Below, piece by piece: positions 1-8,836 of a stretch of 64,000 nucleotides of DNA. The translations under genes and the position numbers were made by a program. Positions within the stretch are counted from its first letter, which is position 1. Every line of letters starts with the position of its first letter. Origin of the DNA: Planococcus circulans (GTDB lineage: Bacteria; Bacillota; Bacilli; Bacillales_A; Planococcaceae); the NCBI RefSeq assembly GCF_020023385.1, contig NZ_JAIQCL010000001.1:186001-250000 (forward strand), in the 5' to 3' direction. Below the pieces are notes generated by a model. The model had not been told where the DNA came from. It searched no databases and saw only the letters and a list, made by a program, of their open reading frames with translations.

Positions 1-1070
1 GCAATGGTGTATTGTTCGGTCAATGCAGCATTTGCCTTGTTGGCTATCAATGAACTGTATTTTGCTCCGTACAGAGCAGGACGGATATTATCCGACATAC
101 CTCCGTCAACCGCCGCATATTTACGTGTCCCGGGCACTTCCTTCATCGAGCCGATGGTGTAAAGCGTCGTTCCGGCATCGCCGATCAATGAACGGCCCGG
201 CTCGATCCAAATTTCCGGAATCGGATAACCCGCGGCTTCAGATGTCTGTTTGACAGTTTCAATCATCTGCCTTACATAGACAGCAGGTTCAAGCGGCTTG
301 TCATCTTCTGTATAACGAATTCCAAAGCCTCCGCCCAAGTTCAATACCGGACACGTATAACCGAAATCCTCTTTCCAGCCGGCCATTTTCTGCAGCAGTT
401 TTTCTGCAGCCAGCTGGAATGCACCTGTATCAAAAATCTGAGAACCGATGTGGCAATGAAGACCCATCAGCTTCAAATATTCATGATCATATGTTTGCTG
501 GAATGCGTTGTCCGCTTGGCCGTTCTTCAAATCAAAACCGAATTTCGAATCTTCCTGCCCGGTCGTGATGTAGTCATGTGTATGGGCTTCAATTCCAGGT
601 GTCACACGCAACAGGATATTCATTGGTCGTTTGGACTGTTCAGAAAGTTTCTTCAATAAGTCGATTTCGTGGAAATTATCGACCACGATGCAGCCGATTC
701 CCACTTCAAACGCCATTTGCAACTCTTCCAGGCTTTTGTTATTGCCGTGGAAATGGATCTTTTCGACCGGGAACCCAGCTTTAACGGCTGTATACAATTC
801 CCCAGCGGAAACTACGTCCAGAGATAGGTTCTCTTCCGCCGCTACCTGGTAGATGGCAATCGTTGAAAATGCTTTACTCGCATAAGCAACCTGGTAACCG
901 ATGCCTGCTTCTTCAAAAGTTTGCTGAAACGCTCTGGCACGATCTCGGAATAACTGGATATCGTAAACGTAAAGCGGTGTGCCGTAAGTTTTCGCCAAAT
1001 CCAGCGAATCCGTTCCGCCTATCGTCAAATGGCCCTGCTTGTTGATTGATTGTGTGCCGTATAAATGCAA
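1..1070 (-). CDS. lysA: Diaminopimelate decarboxylase, 3' end cut by window edge
   Basis: PLP enzyme that decarboxylates meso-diaminopimelate to L-lysine, the last step of lysine synthesis. Translation of the minus strand gives an open frame of about 356 codons to the edge. It contains the PLP-lysine motif YASKAF (Lys near residue 66), the HIGSQ motif and the glycine-rich LNLGGGFG motif of fold-III decarboxylases. The family is usually about 430 residues, so roughly 75 C-terminal residues lie outside. I chose a TTG start at 1068-1070 because a strong AGGAGGGG ribosome site precedes it and the N-terminus LHLYGTQSIN fits the family. In B. subtilis spore genes lie between lysA and the deoB region; here pdp is the direct neighbour. 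Confidence 0.93.
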   Translation of the reverse strand, partial: MHLYGTQSINKQGHLTIGGTDSLDLAKTYGTPLYVYDIQLFRDRARAFQQTFEEAGIGYQVAYASKAFSTIAIYQVAAEENLSLDVVSAGELYTAVKAGFPVEKIHFHGNNKSLEELQMAFEVGIGCIVVDNFHEIDLLKKLSEQSKRPMNILLRVTPGIEAHTHDYITTGQEDSKFGFDLKNGQADNAFQQTYDHEYLKLMGLHCHIGSQIFDTGAFQLAAEKLLQKMAGWKEDFGYTCPVLNLGGGFGIRYTEDDKPLEPAVYVRQMIETVKQTSEAAGYPIPEIWIEPGRSLIGDAGTTLYTIGSMKEVPGTRKYAAVDGGMSDNIRPALYGAKYSSLIANKANAALTEQYTI

Positions 1071-1100
1071 TAAAAGCCCCTCCTGATAATGTATGTATGT

Positions 1101-1138
1101 GAAAAATCTTGCTGAGCGACTACCCAGCAAGATTTTTT
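1101..1138 (-). terminator. Rho-independent terminator after pdp
   Basis: A 13-bp perfect stem (AAAAATCTTGCTG at 1102-1114 with its complement at 1125-1137) and a 10-base loop sit directly after the pdp stop. Read on the minus strand the stem ends in a U run; the A/T flanks would also allow function in the other direction. Confidence 0.85.
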
Positions 1139-1139
1139 G

Positions 1140-2444
1140 TCAATCGGTTATCAAAGCTGAGATCAGTTTGATTTTTTCAACCGGTTCACTAGTATATTCG
1201 ATACTATTATATATCATTTTAGAACATTCTGCGACTTCTTCTGTGTTGGAATAGATCGTAGCGATCGACTCTCCAGCTTTGACGAAGTCTCCAACTTTCT
1301 TATGAAGAACAATTCCGACAGCTAAATCGATTTCGGATTCTTTCGTTGCTCTGCCTGCTCCGAGCACCATTGCGGCTGTACCAATTTCGTCAGCTTCCAT
1401 AAATGAAACATAGCCTTCTTCTTTAGAAGGGACTTCTGTAACAAATTCAGCTTGTGGCAATAATGTGACATCGTCCACTACTGCCGGATTTCCACCTTGA
1501 TCTGCAATGAATTGCTTGAAGATTTCCAAAGCCTTTCCATTTTCAATCACTTTTTCCAACATGGTCCGGGCTTCCTCCAGCGTTTCCGCTTTTCCTCCCA
1601 CAACGACCATCTGGCTGCCGAGCACCATGCACAATTCCGTCAGATCTTCCGGTCCTTTGCCCTGCAGTGTTTCAATCGCTTCTTTGACTTCCAATGCATT
1701 GCCGATGGCAAATCCAAGCGGCTGGCTCATATCAGAAATGATGGCCATTGTTTTTCTGCCCGTAGCATTGCCGATCCCCACCATAGCATGTGCCAGTTCC
1801 TTGGCATCTTCAGGGGTTTTCATAAATGCGCCTTCGCCTGTCTTAACGTCGAGGACGATTGCGTCTGCCCCAGCTGCGATTTTTTTGCTCATGATCGAGC
1901 TTGCGATCAATGGGATGCTATTGACAGTACCTGTTACATCACGCAATGCATACAGTTTTTTATCGGCAGGAGTCAAATTTCCGCTTTGGCCGATAACCGC
2001 CAATTTATGGTCGTTTACTTGCTTGATGAAATCTTCTGTTGAAAGCTCCACATGAAAGCCGTCAATCGCTTCTAATTTGTCAATCGTTCCGCCGGTGTGG
2101 CCAAGGCCGCGCCCACTCATTTTTGCAACTGGAACGCCGCAAGCCGCCACTAAAGGACCAAGAACAAGTGTAGTCGTATCGCCGACTCCGCCCGTGGAAT
2201 GCTTATCTACTTTTATGCCTTCGATCGCCGACAAGTCGATTTGGTCTCCTGATTCAGCCATTGCCAACGTCAGGTCTGCGCGCTCGCGTTCTGTCATGTT
2301 TTGAAAATAGACAGCCATCAGAAATGCACTCATCTGATAATCTTCGATATCGCCATTTGTATAGCCAGTGATGACGAACTTGATTTCTTCGGTCGACAGC
2401 TCATTGCCGTCTCTTTTCTTTTCAATCAAATCTACCATTCTCAT
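1140..2444 (-). CDS. pdp: Pyrimidine-nucleoside phosphorylase
   Basis: Phosphorolysis of uridine, thymidine and deoxyuridine to free base and (deoxy)ribose-1-phosphate, a cytosolic salvage and catabolic reaction. The 434-residue product matches the family length (B. subtilis about 433). It has the [16 protein letters not shown] phosphate/nucleoside signature near residues 80-95 and the C-terminal beta-domain ([14 protein letters not shown]). The frame is open 15 codons further upstream, but [10 protein letters not shown] is the family N-terminus and an AAGGCGG ribosome site precedes it. deoB lies 123 bp upstream on the same strand and would consume the sugar-1-phosphate product, so the two probably form a nucleoside-use operon. 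Confidence 0.95.
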   Translation of the reverse strand: MRMVDLIEKKRDGNELSTEEIKFVITGYTNGDIEDYQMSAFLMAVYFQNMTERERADLTLAMAESGDQIDLSAIEGIKVDKHSTGGVGDTTTLVLGPLVAACGVPVAKMSGRGLGHTGGTIDKLEAIDGFHVELSTEDFIKQVNDHKLAVIGQSGNLTPADKKLYALRDVTGTVNSIPLIASSIMSKKIAAGADAIVLDVKTGEGAFMKTPEDAKELAHAMVGIGNATGRKTMAIISDMSQPLGFAIGNALEVKEAIETLQGKGPEDLTELCMVLGSQMVVVGGKAETLEEARTMLEKVIENGKALEIFKQFIADQGGNPAVVDDVTLLPQAEFVTEVPSKEEGYVSFMEADEIGTAAMVLGAGRATKESEIDLAVGIVLHKKVGDFVKAGESIATIYSNTEEVAECSKMIYNSIEYTSEPVEKIKLISALITD

Positions 2445-2515
2445 GAATTCTACCGCCTTCTTAGTTTTGTTTTCGAATAGTCGAACCAAAAGCTTATTGG
2501 ATTAATTGTTGTTGA

Positions 2516-2532
2516 TATTCCGCAACGGAATA
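2516..2532. repeat. Short perfect inverted repeat between deoB and pdp
   Basis: TATTCCG, a 3-base CAA loop and CGGAATA form a perfect 7-bp hairpin in the deoB-pdp gap. No U run follows, so it may be an mRNA processing or attenuation element rather than a terminator. Confidence 0.45.
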
Positions 2533-2567
2533 GTATTCATTCTAACTAATTAATTCAATTTATAATA

Positions 2568-3755
2568 TTACCCGTTTAAACGTGACAAAAAGCTCTTGCC
2601 GAATTTAGGCATTGCCACGGAGAAGTTTTCAGCGATGGTAGCACCGATGTCGGAAAACGTCTTTCCGGTTTCCAGCTGTTCGCCGCCTTTGAAGCGCGGA
2701 GAATAAGCGAGAAGCGGAACATATTCACGCGTATGATCCGTACCAGGGAACGTCGGGTCATTGCCGTGATCCGCTGTAAGAATCAACAGGTCGTCTTCTT
2801 GCATTTTTTCCAGTACTTCAGGCAATCGGACATCAAATGCTTCCAGTGCATCTCCGTATCCTTTCGGATCTCTGCGATGTCCGTAAAGCGCATCAAAGTC
2901 CACCAGGTTCAGAAAACTCAATCCGTGAAATTCTTCTCCCACGACTTGAACCAATTTATCCATGCCATCCATATTGTCTTTTGTACGCAAGGCTTTCGTG
3001 ACGCCTGCTCCATTGTAAATATCATCAATTTTGCCGATGGCGATCACGTCTTTGCCGCCATCTTTCAATTCATTCATTACCGTGCGTTCGAATGGCGCCA
3101 AAGCATAGTCATGTCGGTTCGATGTCCGTTTAAAAGCCCCGGGTTGTCCAAGGAACGGACGCGCAATGACGCGGCCTACCAGGTATTCCGGTTCCAATGT
3201 CAATTCGCGGGCGATTTCACAAATGCGGTAGAGCTCATCAAGTGGAATGATTTCCTCGTGAGCCGCAATCTGCAAGACTGGGTCAGCAGATGTATAGACG
3301 ATGATTGCGCCCGTTTCCATATGCTGCTGGCCAAGCTCATCCAGAATTTCAGTGCCGCTCGCCGGCTTGTTTCCGAGAACTTTGCGGCCTGTCTTTTCTT
3401 CCAGCTGTCGGATCAACTCTTCCGGAAATCCGTCTGGATAGACCTTGAAAGGTGTGTCGATATTCAAGCCCATAATTTCCCAATGGCCAGTCATGGTATC
3501 TTTTCCGACAGAAGCTTCCTGCAATTTTCCGTAATAGGCTGTGGGTGCATCAGATGCTGCAAGCCCTTTCACCGGAACGATGTTGGCAAGACCGAGTTTC
3601 TCCATATTCGGCATATTCAATCCGCCCACCGCTTCTGCAATGTGGCCAAGTGTGTCTGATCCTGTATCTCCAAAGGCTTCAGCGTCAGGTGCTTCACCGA
3701 TGCCCACTGAATCCAATACGACTAAGTGAACGCGTTTAAATGGTTTGATTGTCAT
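2568..3755 (-). CDS. deoB: Phosphopentomutase
   Basis: Interconverts ribose-1-phosphate or deoxyribose-1-phosphate with the 5-phosphate, linking nucleoside phosphorolysis to central metabolism. The 395 residues belong to the alkaline-phosphatase superfamily. Visible are the N-terminal metal site [14 protein letters not shown], the phosphorylatable Thr region [10 protein letters not shown] near residue 86, and the C-terminal [22 protein letters not shown] metal-binding segment near residue 325. The ATG follows AAGGAGGAAGACTT. It lies downstream of xerD and upstream of pdp, as in many Bacillales. The purine nucleoside phosphorylase gene often found here is not present in the gap. Confidence 0.96.
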   Translation of the reverse strand: MTIKPFKRVHLVVLDSVGIGEAPDAEAFGDTGSDTLGHIAEAVGGLNMPNMEKLGLANIVPVKGLAASDAPTAYYGKLQEASVGKDTMTGHWEIMGLNIDTPFKVYPDGFPEELIRQLEEKTGRKVLGNKPASGTEILDELGQQHMETGAIIVYTSADPVLQIAAHEEIIPLDELYRICEIARELTLEPEYLVGRVIARPFLGQPGAFKRTSNRHDYALAPFERTVMNELKDGGKDVIAIGKIDDIYNGAGVTKALRTKDNMDGMDKLVQVVGEEFHGLSFLNLVDFDALYGHRRDPKGYGDALEAFDVRLPEVLEKMQEDDLLILTADHGNDPTFPGTDHTREYVPLLAYSPRFKGGEQLETGKTFSDIGATIAENFSVAMPKFGKSFLSRLNG

Positions 3756-3823
3756 AAGTCTTCCTCCTTATTTTCATTTTTATTTTACCACATTCCGTTC
3801 CCTTGTCGGAAGTCAGACCTCTT

Positions 3824-4726
3824 TTAGGCGCGAGGATGAAATTGAGAATAAACATCTTTTAAGCGTGTTTTGCTGACATGTGTATAAATTTGCGTGGTGG
3901 AGATGTCTGCGTGGCCCAGCATTTCCTGAACTGCGCGGATATCCGCTCCATTTTCCAAAAGGTGTGTGGCGAAGGAATGGCGCAGCGTATGCGGCGTCAA
4001 TTCCTTTTGGATGCCCGCTTTTTGGGCGTGCTGCTTCAGCAGTTTCCAAAACCCTTGGCGGGTCAGCCGTTTGCCGCGCTGATTGATGAACATGGCATCC
4101 GTTTTTTCTCCGCTTTTCATTAGGTCCAATCGTCCTTGTTCCAAATAGGTTTGGCAGGATTTTAGCGCCGATTTTCCTAAAGGAATGATTCGTTCTTTTC
4201 CACCTTTACCGGTGCAGCGGACAAACCCCATCGTTAAATGGACGTCTTCTACATCCAGATTGATGCATTCACTGATCCGCATTCCGCTGGCATACAATAA
4301 TTCCAGCATAGCCTGATCTCGTAAACCGTTCGCTTTATTGGTGGCTGGTGCCTGTATAAGAGCATCCACTTCTTCAATAGACAGGATATTCGGAAGCTTC
4401 TTGTCCATTTGAGGCATCTCTAAATGAACAGTGGGATCCGTTTCGACGATCCGTTCACGAATCAGGAATTGATGAAATGAACGGATCGATGAAATGTGGC
4501 GGGCTACGGTCCTTGGAGTTTTCGTCGATTCCTTCAGATGGCGCAAATGATTCAATATATGTACGCGCTCGACTTTGCTTAGGGACTCCAATTGTTCCAC
4601 TTCTTTTAAATACTGCAAATAGGCTTTCAGATCCCGTTCGTATGACGACAGTGTATTATCCGCAAGCTGTCTTTCAACACGCAGAAAATGCACGTAATCG
4701 TCGAGTGCATCTTTGCCAAAATTCAT
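3824..4726 (-). CDS. xerD: Tyrosine recombinase XerD (RipX)
   Basis: Site-specific recombinase that, with a XerC-type partner, resolves chromosome dimers at dif. An N-terminal SAM-like DNA-binding domain (about residues 1-90) is followed by the catalytic domain. Catalytic residues are visible: Arg in SGMRISE, HTLRHSFATHLLENG, LGHADISTTQIYTH with the nucleophilic Tyr near residue 281. The length of 300 is typical. The frame is open 16 codons upstream of the chosen ATG, but only MNFGKDALDDY is preceded by a good ribosome site (AAAGGAGG). It sits between fur and deoB, the same order as in B. subtilis. Confidence 0.95.
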   Translation of the reverse strand: MNFGKDALDDYVHFLRVERQLADNTLSSYERDLKAYLQYLKEVEQLESLSKVERVHILNHLRHLKESTKTPRTVARHISSIRSFHQFLIRERIVETDPTVHLEMPQMDKKLPNILSIEEVDALIQAPATNKANGLRDQAMLELLYASGMRISECINLDVEDVHLTMGFVRCTGKGGKERIIPLGKSALKSCQTYLEQGRLDLMKSGEKTDAMFINQRGKRLTRQGFWKLLKQHAQKAGIQKELTPHTLRHSFATHLLENGADIRAVQEMLGHADISTTQIYTHVSKTRLKDVYSQFHPRA

Positions 4727-4796
4727 GCGTCTGCCTCCTTTACATTTCACATTTGAGCTATCCGTTCCAATCATATAACCATTTCTATTTTCCCAT

Positions 4797-4831
4797 AAAA
4801 AAAGGACGGCCTGTATGGGGGCCGTCCTTTT
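4797..4831 (-). terminator. Rho-independent terminator after fur
   Basis: A 12-bp perfect stem (AAAAGGACGGCC at 4800-4811 and its complement at 4820-4831) with an 8-base loop, followed on the minus strand by seven U residues. It separates fur from xerD. Confidence 0.92.
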
Positions 4832-4839
4832 GGCATCAG

Positions 4840-5301
4840 TTATTCTGATGGATTTTGGGAACTGCTGTCGTTGCAGCGCCAGCAGATGCCATGGAAAGTA
4901 AGACGGTGGTCTTTAATTTGGAAATTCCAACGTTTCTCTACTATGTTCTCCACATCTTCCAGAAGGTCTTCCTGAATTTCATCCACTGCTCCACATTCCA
5001 AACACACAAGGTGATGATGGAAATGTGCTGCGCCTTCCTGACGCAAATCGTAGCGCGACACACCATCACCGAAATTTATTTTGTCGACAATTTTCAATTC
5101 TGTTAAAAGCTCTAACGTTCGGTACACCGTTGCCAATCCGATTTCCGGTGCAATGTCTTTCACTAACAGATAGACGTCTTCCGCACTTAGATGGTCTTCC
5201 TCATGGTCTAACAAAACTCGAACTGTCGCTTCACGCTGTGGCGTCAATTTGTAACTCGCAGCGTGTAATTGCTTTTTGATCCGATCAATCCTGGTTTCCA
5301 T
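4840..5301 (-). CDS. fur: Ferric uptake regulator Fur
   Basis: Iron-responsive repressor of siderophore and iron-uptake genes. The 153 residues are close to B. subtilis Fur throughout: a winged-helix DNA-binding N-terminus (YKLTPQREATVRVLL, AEDVYLLVK, IGLATVYRTLELL), the metal-sensing histidines in AAHFHHHLVC, and two CxxC structural zinc pairs (CLECG near residue 97 and CWRC near residue 141). This favours Fur over the PerR and Zur paralogues. The ATG follows a GAGGG-type site. A canonical promoter lies upstream and the gene has its own terminator, so it is likely monocistronic. Confidence 0.93.
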   Translation of the reverse strand: METRIDRIKKQLHAASYKLTPQREATVRVLLDHEEDHLSAEDVYLLVKDIAPEIGLATVYRTLELLTELKIVDKINFGDGVSRYDLRQEGAAHFHHHLVCLECGAVDEIQEDLLEDVENIVEKRWNFQIKDHRLTFHGICWRCNDSSSQNPSE

Positions 5302-5327
5302 GCGACGCCCTCCCTCAAACTGCCTTT

Positions 5328-5392
5328 ATTATATCAAAAGGGAGTTCTCAATTACAACAATACTCTCCGCTCTTTAATGATAATCGTTACAA
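5328..5392 (-). promoter_or_regulatory. fur promoter with possible upstream Fur box
   Basis: On the minus strand a TATAAT -10 box (5328-5333) and a TTGTAA -35 box (5352-5357) are 18 bp apart. Just upstream, TGATAATCGTTACAA (5378-5392) matches the left half of the classical Fur/PerR box (TGATAAT-N-ATTATCA) exactly and the right half partly. The promoter is well supported; autoregulation through the box is inference. Confidence 0.6.
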
Positions 5393-5405
5393 AGTAATAA
5401 TAGTT

Positions 5406-5957
5406 TCAATTCTCAATTGAGATTCGTTGCTTTGCCCATAGCACGGCAAATGCAGTTTTTGCATCATATATTCTTTCATCTACAACCATTTGTTCCGCTT
5501 CTTCAAGGGTCACTTCCATCAATTCCACGAATTCATCGTCATCAAGTACTGCACCATTTGTCGCTTTGCTTAATCCTTCCGCCGCAAACAAATGGACAAC
5601 TTCGTCAGCAAATCCGGGAGATGTGGCGAAAGTTTGTATTTTAACAAGCTTCTCTGCTGTATACCCTGTTTCTTCTTCCAACTCACGCATTGCAGTATAT
5701 TCCGGAGCTTCTCCGGGTTCCAGCTTCCCTGCAGGAATTTCCACAAGGGAACGTTCCAACGCTTTTCGGTACTGTTCCACCAATATGATTTTATTTTCAG
5801 GGGTAATGGCAATAATGGCAACCGCTCCTGGATGCTCGATCAATTCACGTTTCGATGTATGGCCATTAGGAAGCGATACATCATCAACTTTTAAATTAAT
5901 GATTTTCCCTTCGTATAAACGATTGGAATGGATGGTCTTTTCTTCAAATTTTTTCAT
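5406..5957 (-). CDS. nudF: ADP-ribose pyrophosphatase, Nudix family
   Basis: Hydrolyses ADP-ribose to AMP and ribose-5-phosphate. The 183-residue product carries a perfect Nudix box: G-x5-E-x7-REL-x-EE-x-G-Y, beginning at GKLEPGE near residue 91. It is preceded by the family pattern VEQYRKALERSLVEIPAGKLEPGE. The frame stays open a further 69 codons upstream, but that segment lies across the divergent promoter region; MKKFEEKT is preceded by AGAGGATTCCC and matches B. subtilis NudF (YqkG). It is divergent from the aldo-keto reductase gene, the arrangement of nudF and yqkF in B. subtilis. Confidence 0.93.
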   Translation of the reverse strand: MKKFEEKTIHSNRLYEGKIINLKVDDVSLPNGHTSKRELIEHPGAVAIIAITPENKIILVEQYRKALERSLVEIPAGKLEPGEAPEYTAMRELEEETGYTAEKLVKIQTFATSPGFADEVVHLFAAEGLSKATNGAVLDDDEFVELMEVTLEEAEQMVVDERIYDAKTAFAVLWAKQRISIEN

Positions 5958-6036
5958 GGGAATCCTCTTTTCATTTGTGGTTTCTCTGAGGAAAAGTATA
6001 CCATATAAGGTAGGACAGACTAAATGAGGTGCAGAG

Positions 6037-6939
6037 ATGAAGAAAAACTTTTTAGGTACCAGTGAGATTGAAGTCAGTGAAATCGGTTTGGGCTGCATGT
6101 CCCTGCCAACAGATGCAAAAGAGGCGGGCATCATTGTTGATGAAGCAATTGCACAGGGCATCAACTATTTTGATACTGCTGATTTGTATAACAAAGGGAT
6201 TAACGAGGAAGTTGTCGGAAAAGCATTAAAAGACCACCGGAAAGACATCGTCTTAGCTACCAAAGTCGGCAATGAGTGGAGCACTCAATCAGATGAGGTC
6301 AAATGGAATCCGTCGAAAGCGTATATCAAAGAACAGATCCATGCGAGCTTAAAACGGCTCCAGACAGACTATATCGATCTGTACCAATTGCATGGCGGCA
6401 TGATTACCGATGAGACCGAAGAAACCATTGAGGCTTTTGAAGAATTAAAAGAAGAAGGGCTGATTCGTGCGTATGGCATTTCCTCCATCCGGCCGAACGT
6501 CATCAAACGCTTTCTCGAAAAAAGTGATATTTCTTCCATCATGATGCAATACAGCCTACTGGACCGCCGGCCGGAAGAACTTCTCGACCGCATCGGACAA
6601 GCTGGAAAATCCGTTGTTACACGCGGGTCGCTTGCGAAAGGCCTATTGACCGGCGAAGGGCTTCAGCGGGCAGGAAAAATGGACGGCTATCTGGGGTATG
6701 GGGCGGAGGAATTGAAAACCACTCTCCATAAATTATCGGCAGTCCACGACAATTTGCATGCCTTGGCATTACAGAGCGTATTGCAGCACGACACGGTCAG
6801 CTCAGTCGTCGCTGGAGCCAGTTCAGCCGATCAGCTCAAAGCGACCATCAAAGCATACGATACGCCGGTTTCACCCGAGCAAATTAAAGAGGCTAAAGCA
6901 CTGACTCGCCAGGATATTTATCAGGATCATCGGGAATAA
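6037..6939 (+). CDS. yqkF: Aldo/keto reductase, YqkF-like
   Basis: NADPH-dependent oxidoreductase of the (alpha/beta)8 barrel family; the physiological substrate is unknown. The catalytic tetrad can be seen: Asp and Tyr in FDTADLYNKG (near residues 50-56), Lys in VLATKVG, and His in YQLHGG. The cofactor region lies near QSVLQHDTVSSVVAGASSADQL toward the C-terminus. Length 300 is normal. A GAGGTG ribosome site precedes the ATG. The gene is divergently paired with nudF, matching yqkF-nudF of B. subtilis, which is the basis for the symbol. Confidence 0.88.
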   Translation: MKKNFLGTSEIEVSEIGLGCMSLPTDAKEAGIIVDEAIAQGINYFDTADLYNKGINEEVVGKALKDHRKDIVLATKVGNEWSTQSDEVKWNPSKAYIKEQIHASLKRLQTDYIDLYQLHGGMITDETEETIEAFEELKEEGLIRAYGISSIRPNVIKRFLEKSDISSIMMQYSLLDRRPEELLDRIGQAGKSVVTRGSLAKGLLTGEGLQRAGKMDGYLGYGAEELKTTLHKLSAVHDNLHALALQSVLQHDTVSSVVAGASSADQLKATIKAYDTPVSPEQIKEAKALTRQDIYQDHRE

Positions 6940-6953
6940 CCTAATCTTAACAA

Positions 6954-7000
6954 TAAAAAACCAGCAGCAATCCCGTCAATAAAATACGGCTGGCTGCTGG
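6954..7000 (-). terminator. Rho-independent terminator after the Crp/Fnr gene
   Basis: CCAGCAGC (6961-6968) pairs with GCTGCTGG (6993-7000), with a smaller inner CCGT/ACGG stem. On the minus strand it ends in six U residues. It lies between convergent genes and may also stop transcription from the reductase gene. Confidence 0.8.
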
Positions 7001-7004
7001 CTTT

Positions 7005-7703
7005 CTATTTATATAGCGACAAGTTTTCCATATCCACGATTCGGATGGCCCGTTGATCGTATTGCTGGATCCATCCTTCATCTTCAAACTTGGCCAATTT
7101 CCGGCTGATCGTTTCCGGCGTAGTTCCGAGATAAGAAGCAAGATCTTTTCGCGACATCGGCAATCGGATCTCTTTGCTTTGGCTAGATTCAGCTTGCTGG
7201 ATCAAATACAAGGCGACTCTCGTCTCTGTGTCTTCTGTCGTAAAACTGGTCATTTGATGTTCTGTCTGATCCAGTCTCAGCGAGAATTCCTTGATGATCT
7301 TCAAAGATATTTGCGGATATTTTAGAAACAAGTCGTTTATGTCTCTACTGCTGATCGTGCACAGTTCCGCAGCTTCCATCGCTTCTGCATAAGAATCGTG
7401 GACATTGTCTGTAAAAAGAGCCAGTTCACCTGTAAAATCACCTGGCTGCAGAATCCGGATCACCTGCTCCTTGCCATTTTCAGTCAAACGGTATACTTTC
7501 AATTTCCCTTTATGGATAATGTACAAGGAATTGGATTTTTCACCTGACCTGTAGAGAATTTCACCTTTTGACAACTTTCGTCCTTTGGTTGTAGCAGCGA
7601 CTTCTTCCAGTTCGGCTGGTTCAAGATGGTTAAAAATTGGAACGATGGATACACATAGATGTTCATGTCGCGAAGATGGTTGTTTTAACCCATTGCTCTC
7701 CAT
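7005..7703 (-). CDS. Crp/Fnr-family transcriptional regulator
   Basis: A 232-residue regulator with an N-terminal cyclic-nucleotide-binding fold (about residues 20-130, including SGEKSNSLYIIHKGKLKVYR and LQPGDFTGELALF) and a C-terminal winged helix (MSRKDLASYLGTTPETISRKLAKFEDEGWI). Only one N-terminal Cys (HEHLCVSIVPIF) is present and the four-Cys pattern of a classical Fnr iron-sulfur site is not, so the input signal cannot be read. I chose the ATG that follows AGGAGGGAAAGT, eight codons inside the longest frame. It lies downstream of moaA and narK, so control of anaerobic or nitrate genes is likely. It is not assigned to a named subfamily. Confidence 0.85.
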   Translation of the reverse strand: MESNGLKQPSSRHEHLCVSIVPIFNHLEPAELEEVAATTKGRKLSKGEILYRSGEKSNSLYIIHKGKLKVYRLTENGKEQVIRILQPGDFTGELALFTDNVHDSYAEAMEAAELCTISSRDINDLFLKYPQISLKIIKEFSLRLDQTEHQMTSFTTEDTETRVALYLIQQAESSQSKEIRLPMSRKDLASYLGTTPETISRKLAKFEDEGWIQQYDQRAIRIVDMENLSLYK

Positions 7704-7762
7704 ACTTTCCCTCCTGTATTGATCCATATAGTTCGATTTCTCCCTTACCTATACCCGAAAGA

Positions 7763-8776
7763 TCAACCTCCTATATAAGACATGCCGATTTTCTTTCGGC
7801 TTTTGGCACTTTCTTCAGTCCGTTCATCGGAATACCGATCTCTTCTCCCACTCCAAACTGCACCGATTGCATTGAGAAGCTGTAGATCATCCCAATCATC
7901 CCGAAGAAGTTTGCGTATATCGAATCCTTCCGTAGCAAAAAGACAGGTATAGAATTTTCCATCGGACGATAACCTGGACCTTGTACACGATGAACAGAAC
8001 GATTCTGAAACAGATGTGATGAAACCAACTTGGGCTTCACTGCCTTCATAACGGTACCGTTTGGCCACTTCCCCAAAATAATCTTCGTCGACAGCCGTTA
8101 ATGGATAAACCGATTCGAGCTTCCGGAGGATTTCCTTCTTGGTTACGACTTTTTCAAAGCTCCAATTATTGTCATTTCCGACATCCATAAACTCAATAAA
8201 ACGCAATGTGATTCCCCGTTCTTTGAAATAGGCAGCCATAGGAAGGATTTCCGCATCATTGACATTTTTTTGGACAACCATATTCACTTTGATTTCAAAT
8301 CCAAGAGCTTTTGCGTAGTCTATCTGTTCCAAAATATTTTCTGAGCTGACCCCTCGACCATTCAAGCTTCCGAATAATTCCGGATCCAGCGCGTCAAGGC
8401 TAACGTTCAGCCTTCTGAGTCCCGCATCGTACAGAGACTGGCCATGTCGTTTAAGCAGCATGCCATTAGTGGTCAATCCGACATCTTCTACTCCTTCAAC
8501 TGAAAAGATCATTTTGATTAATTCCGGCAATCCCCTGCGCAATAAAGGTTCTCCGCCCGTTAATCGTATTTTTTTAACCCCCATCGACACAAATAATCTG
8601 GTGAGTCTTTGGATTTCCTCAAAAGTCAGCAATTCCTGTTTAGGCAAAAATGCATAGTCGTCACCGAACACCTCTTTTGGCATGCAGTAAGAACACCGGA
8701 AGTTGCAGCGGTCTGTAACAGAAATGCGCAAATCCCTCATTGGACGTCCCAGCTGATCGGTCAATGGTTCCATCAT
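7763..8776 (-). CDS. moaA: GTP 3',8-cyclase (molybdenum cofactor synthesis)
   Basis: Radical-SAM enzyme that rearranges GTP in the first step of molybdopterin synthesis; nitrate reductase NarG needs this cofactor. The N-terminal cluster motif CNFRCSYC (CxxxCxxC, near residues 25-32) and the C-terminal second cluster motif [18 protein letters not shown] are both intact. The protein ends in MSYIGG, matching the GG tail essential in the family. The 337-residue length is typical. The start after AAAGGTGG was preferred to one ten codons upstream. It is 60 bp downstream of narK on the same strand, so transcription together with nitrate uptake is likely. No other moa genes are in the window. Confidence 0.95.
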   Translation of the reverse strand: MMEPLTDQLGRPMRDLRISVTDRCNFRCSYCMPKEVFGDDYAFLPKQELLTFEEIQRLTRLFVSMGVKKIRLTGGEPLLRRGLPELIKMIFSVEGVEDVGLTTNGMLLKRHGQSLYDAGLRRLNVSLDALDPELFGSLNGRGVSSENILEQIDYAKALGFEIKVNMVVQKNVNDAEILPMAAYFKERGITLRFIEFMDVGNDNNWSFEKVVTKKEILRKLESVYPLTAVDEDYFGEVAKRYRYEGSEAQVGFITSVSESFCSSCTRSRLSSDGKFYTCLFATEGFDIRKLLRDDWDDLQLLNAIGAVWSGRRDRYSDERTEESAKSRKKIGMSYIGG

Positions 8777-8836
8777 CTTCTTATCCACCTTTCTTAAACA
8801 CTTCATTCGTACAAAAGAGTTTTTTTGGTCTCTTGT

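Noticed and set aside
450..1045. Plus-strand frames at the left edge
   Set aside because: They lie opposite lysA, which is open on the minus strand throughout and has intact decarboxylase motifs.
1497..2055. Two ~180-codon plus-strand frames opposite pdp
   Set aside because: Two mutually overlapping phases on the antisense strand; no start signals.
2733..3659. 308-codon plus-strand frame opposite deoB
   Set aside because: Antisense shadow of a well-conserved gene; no ribosome site and no recognisable domain.
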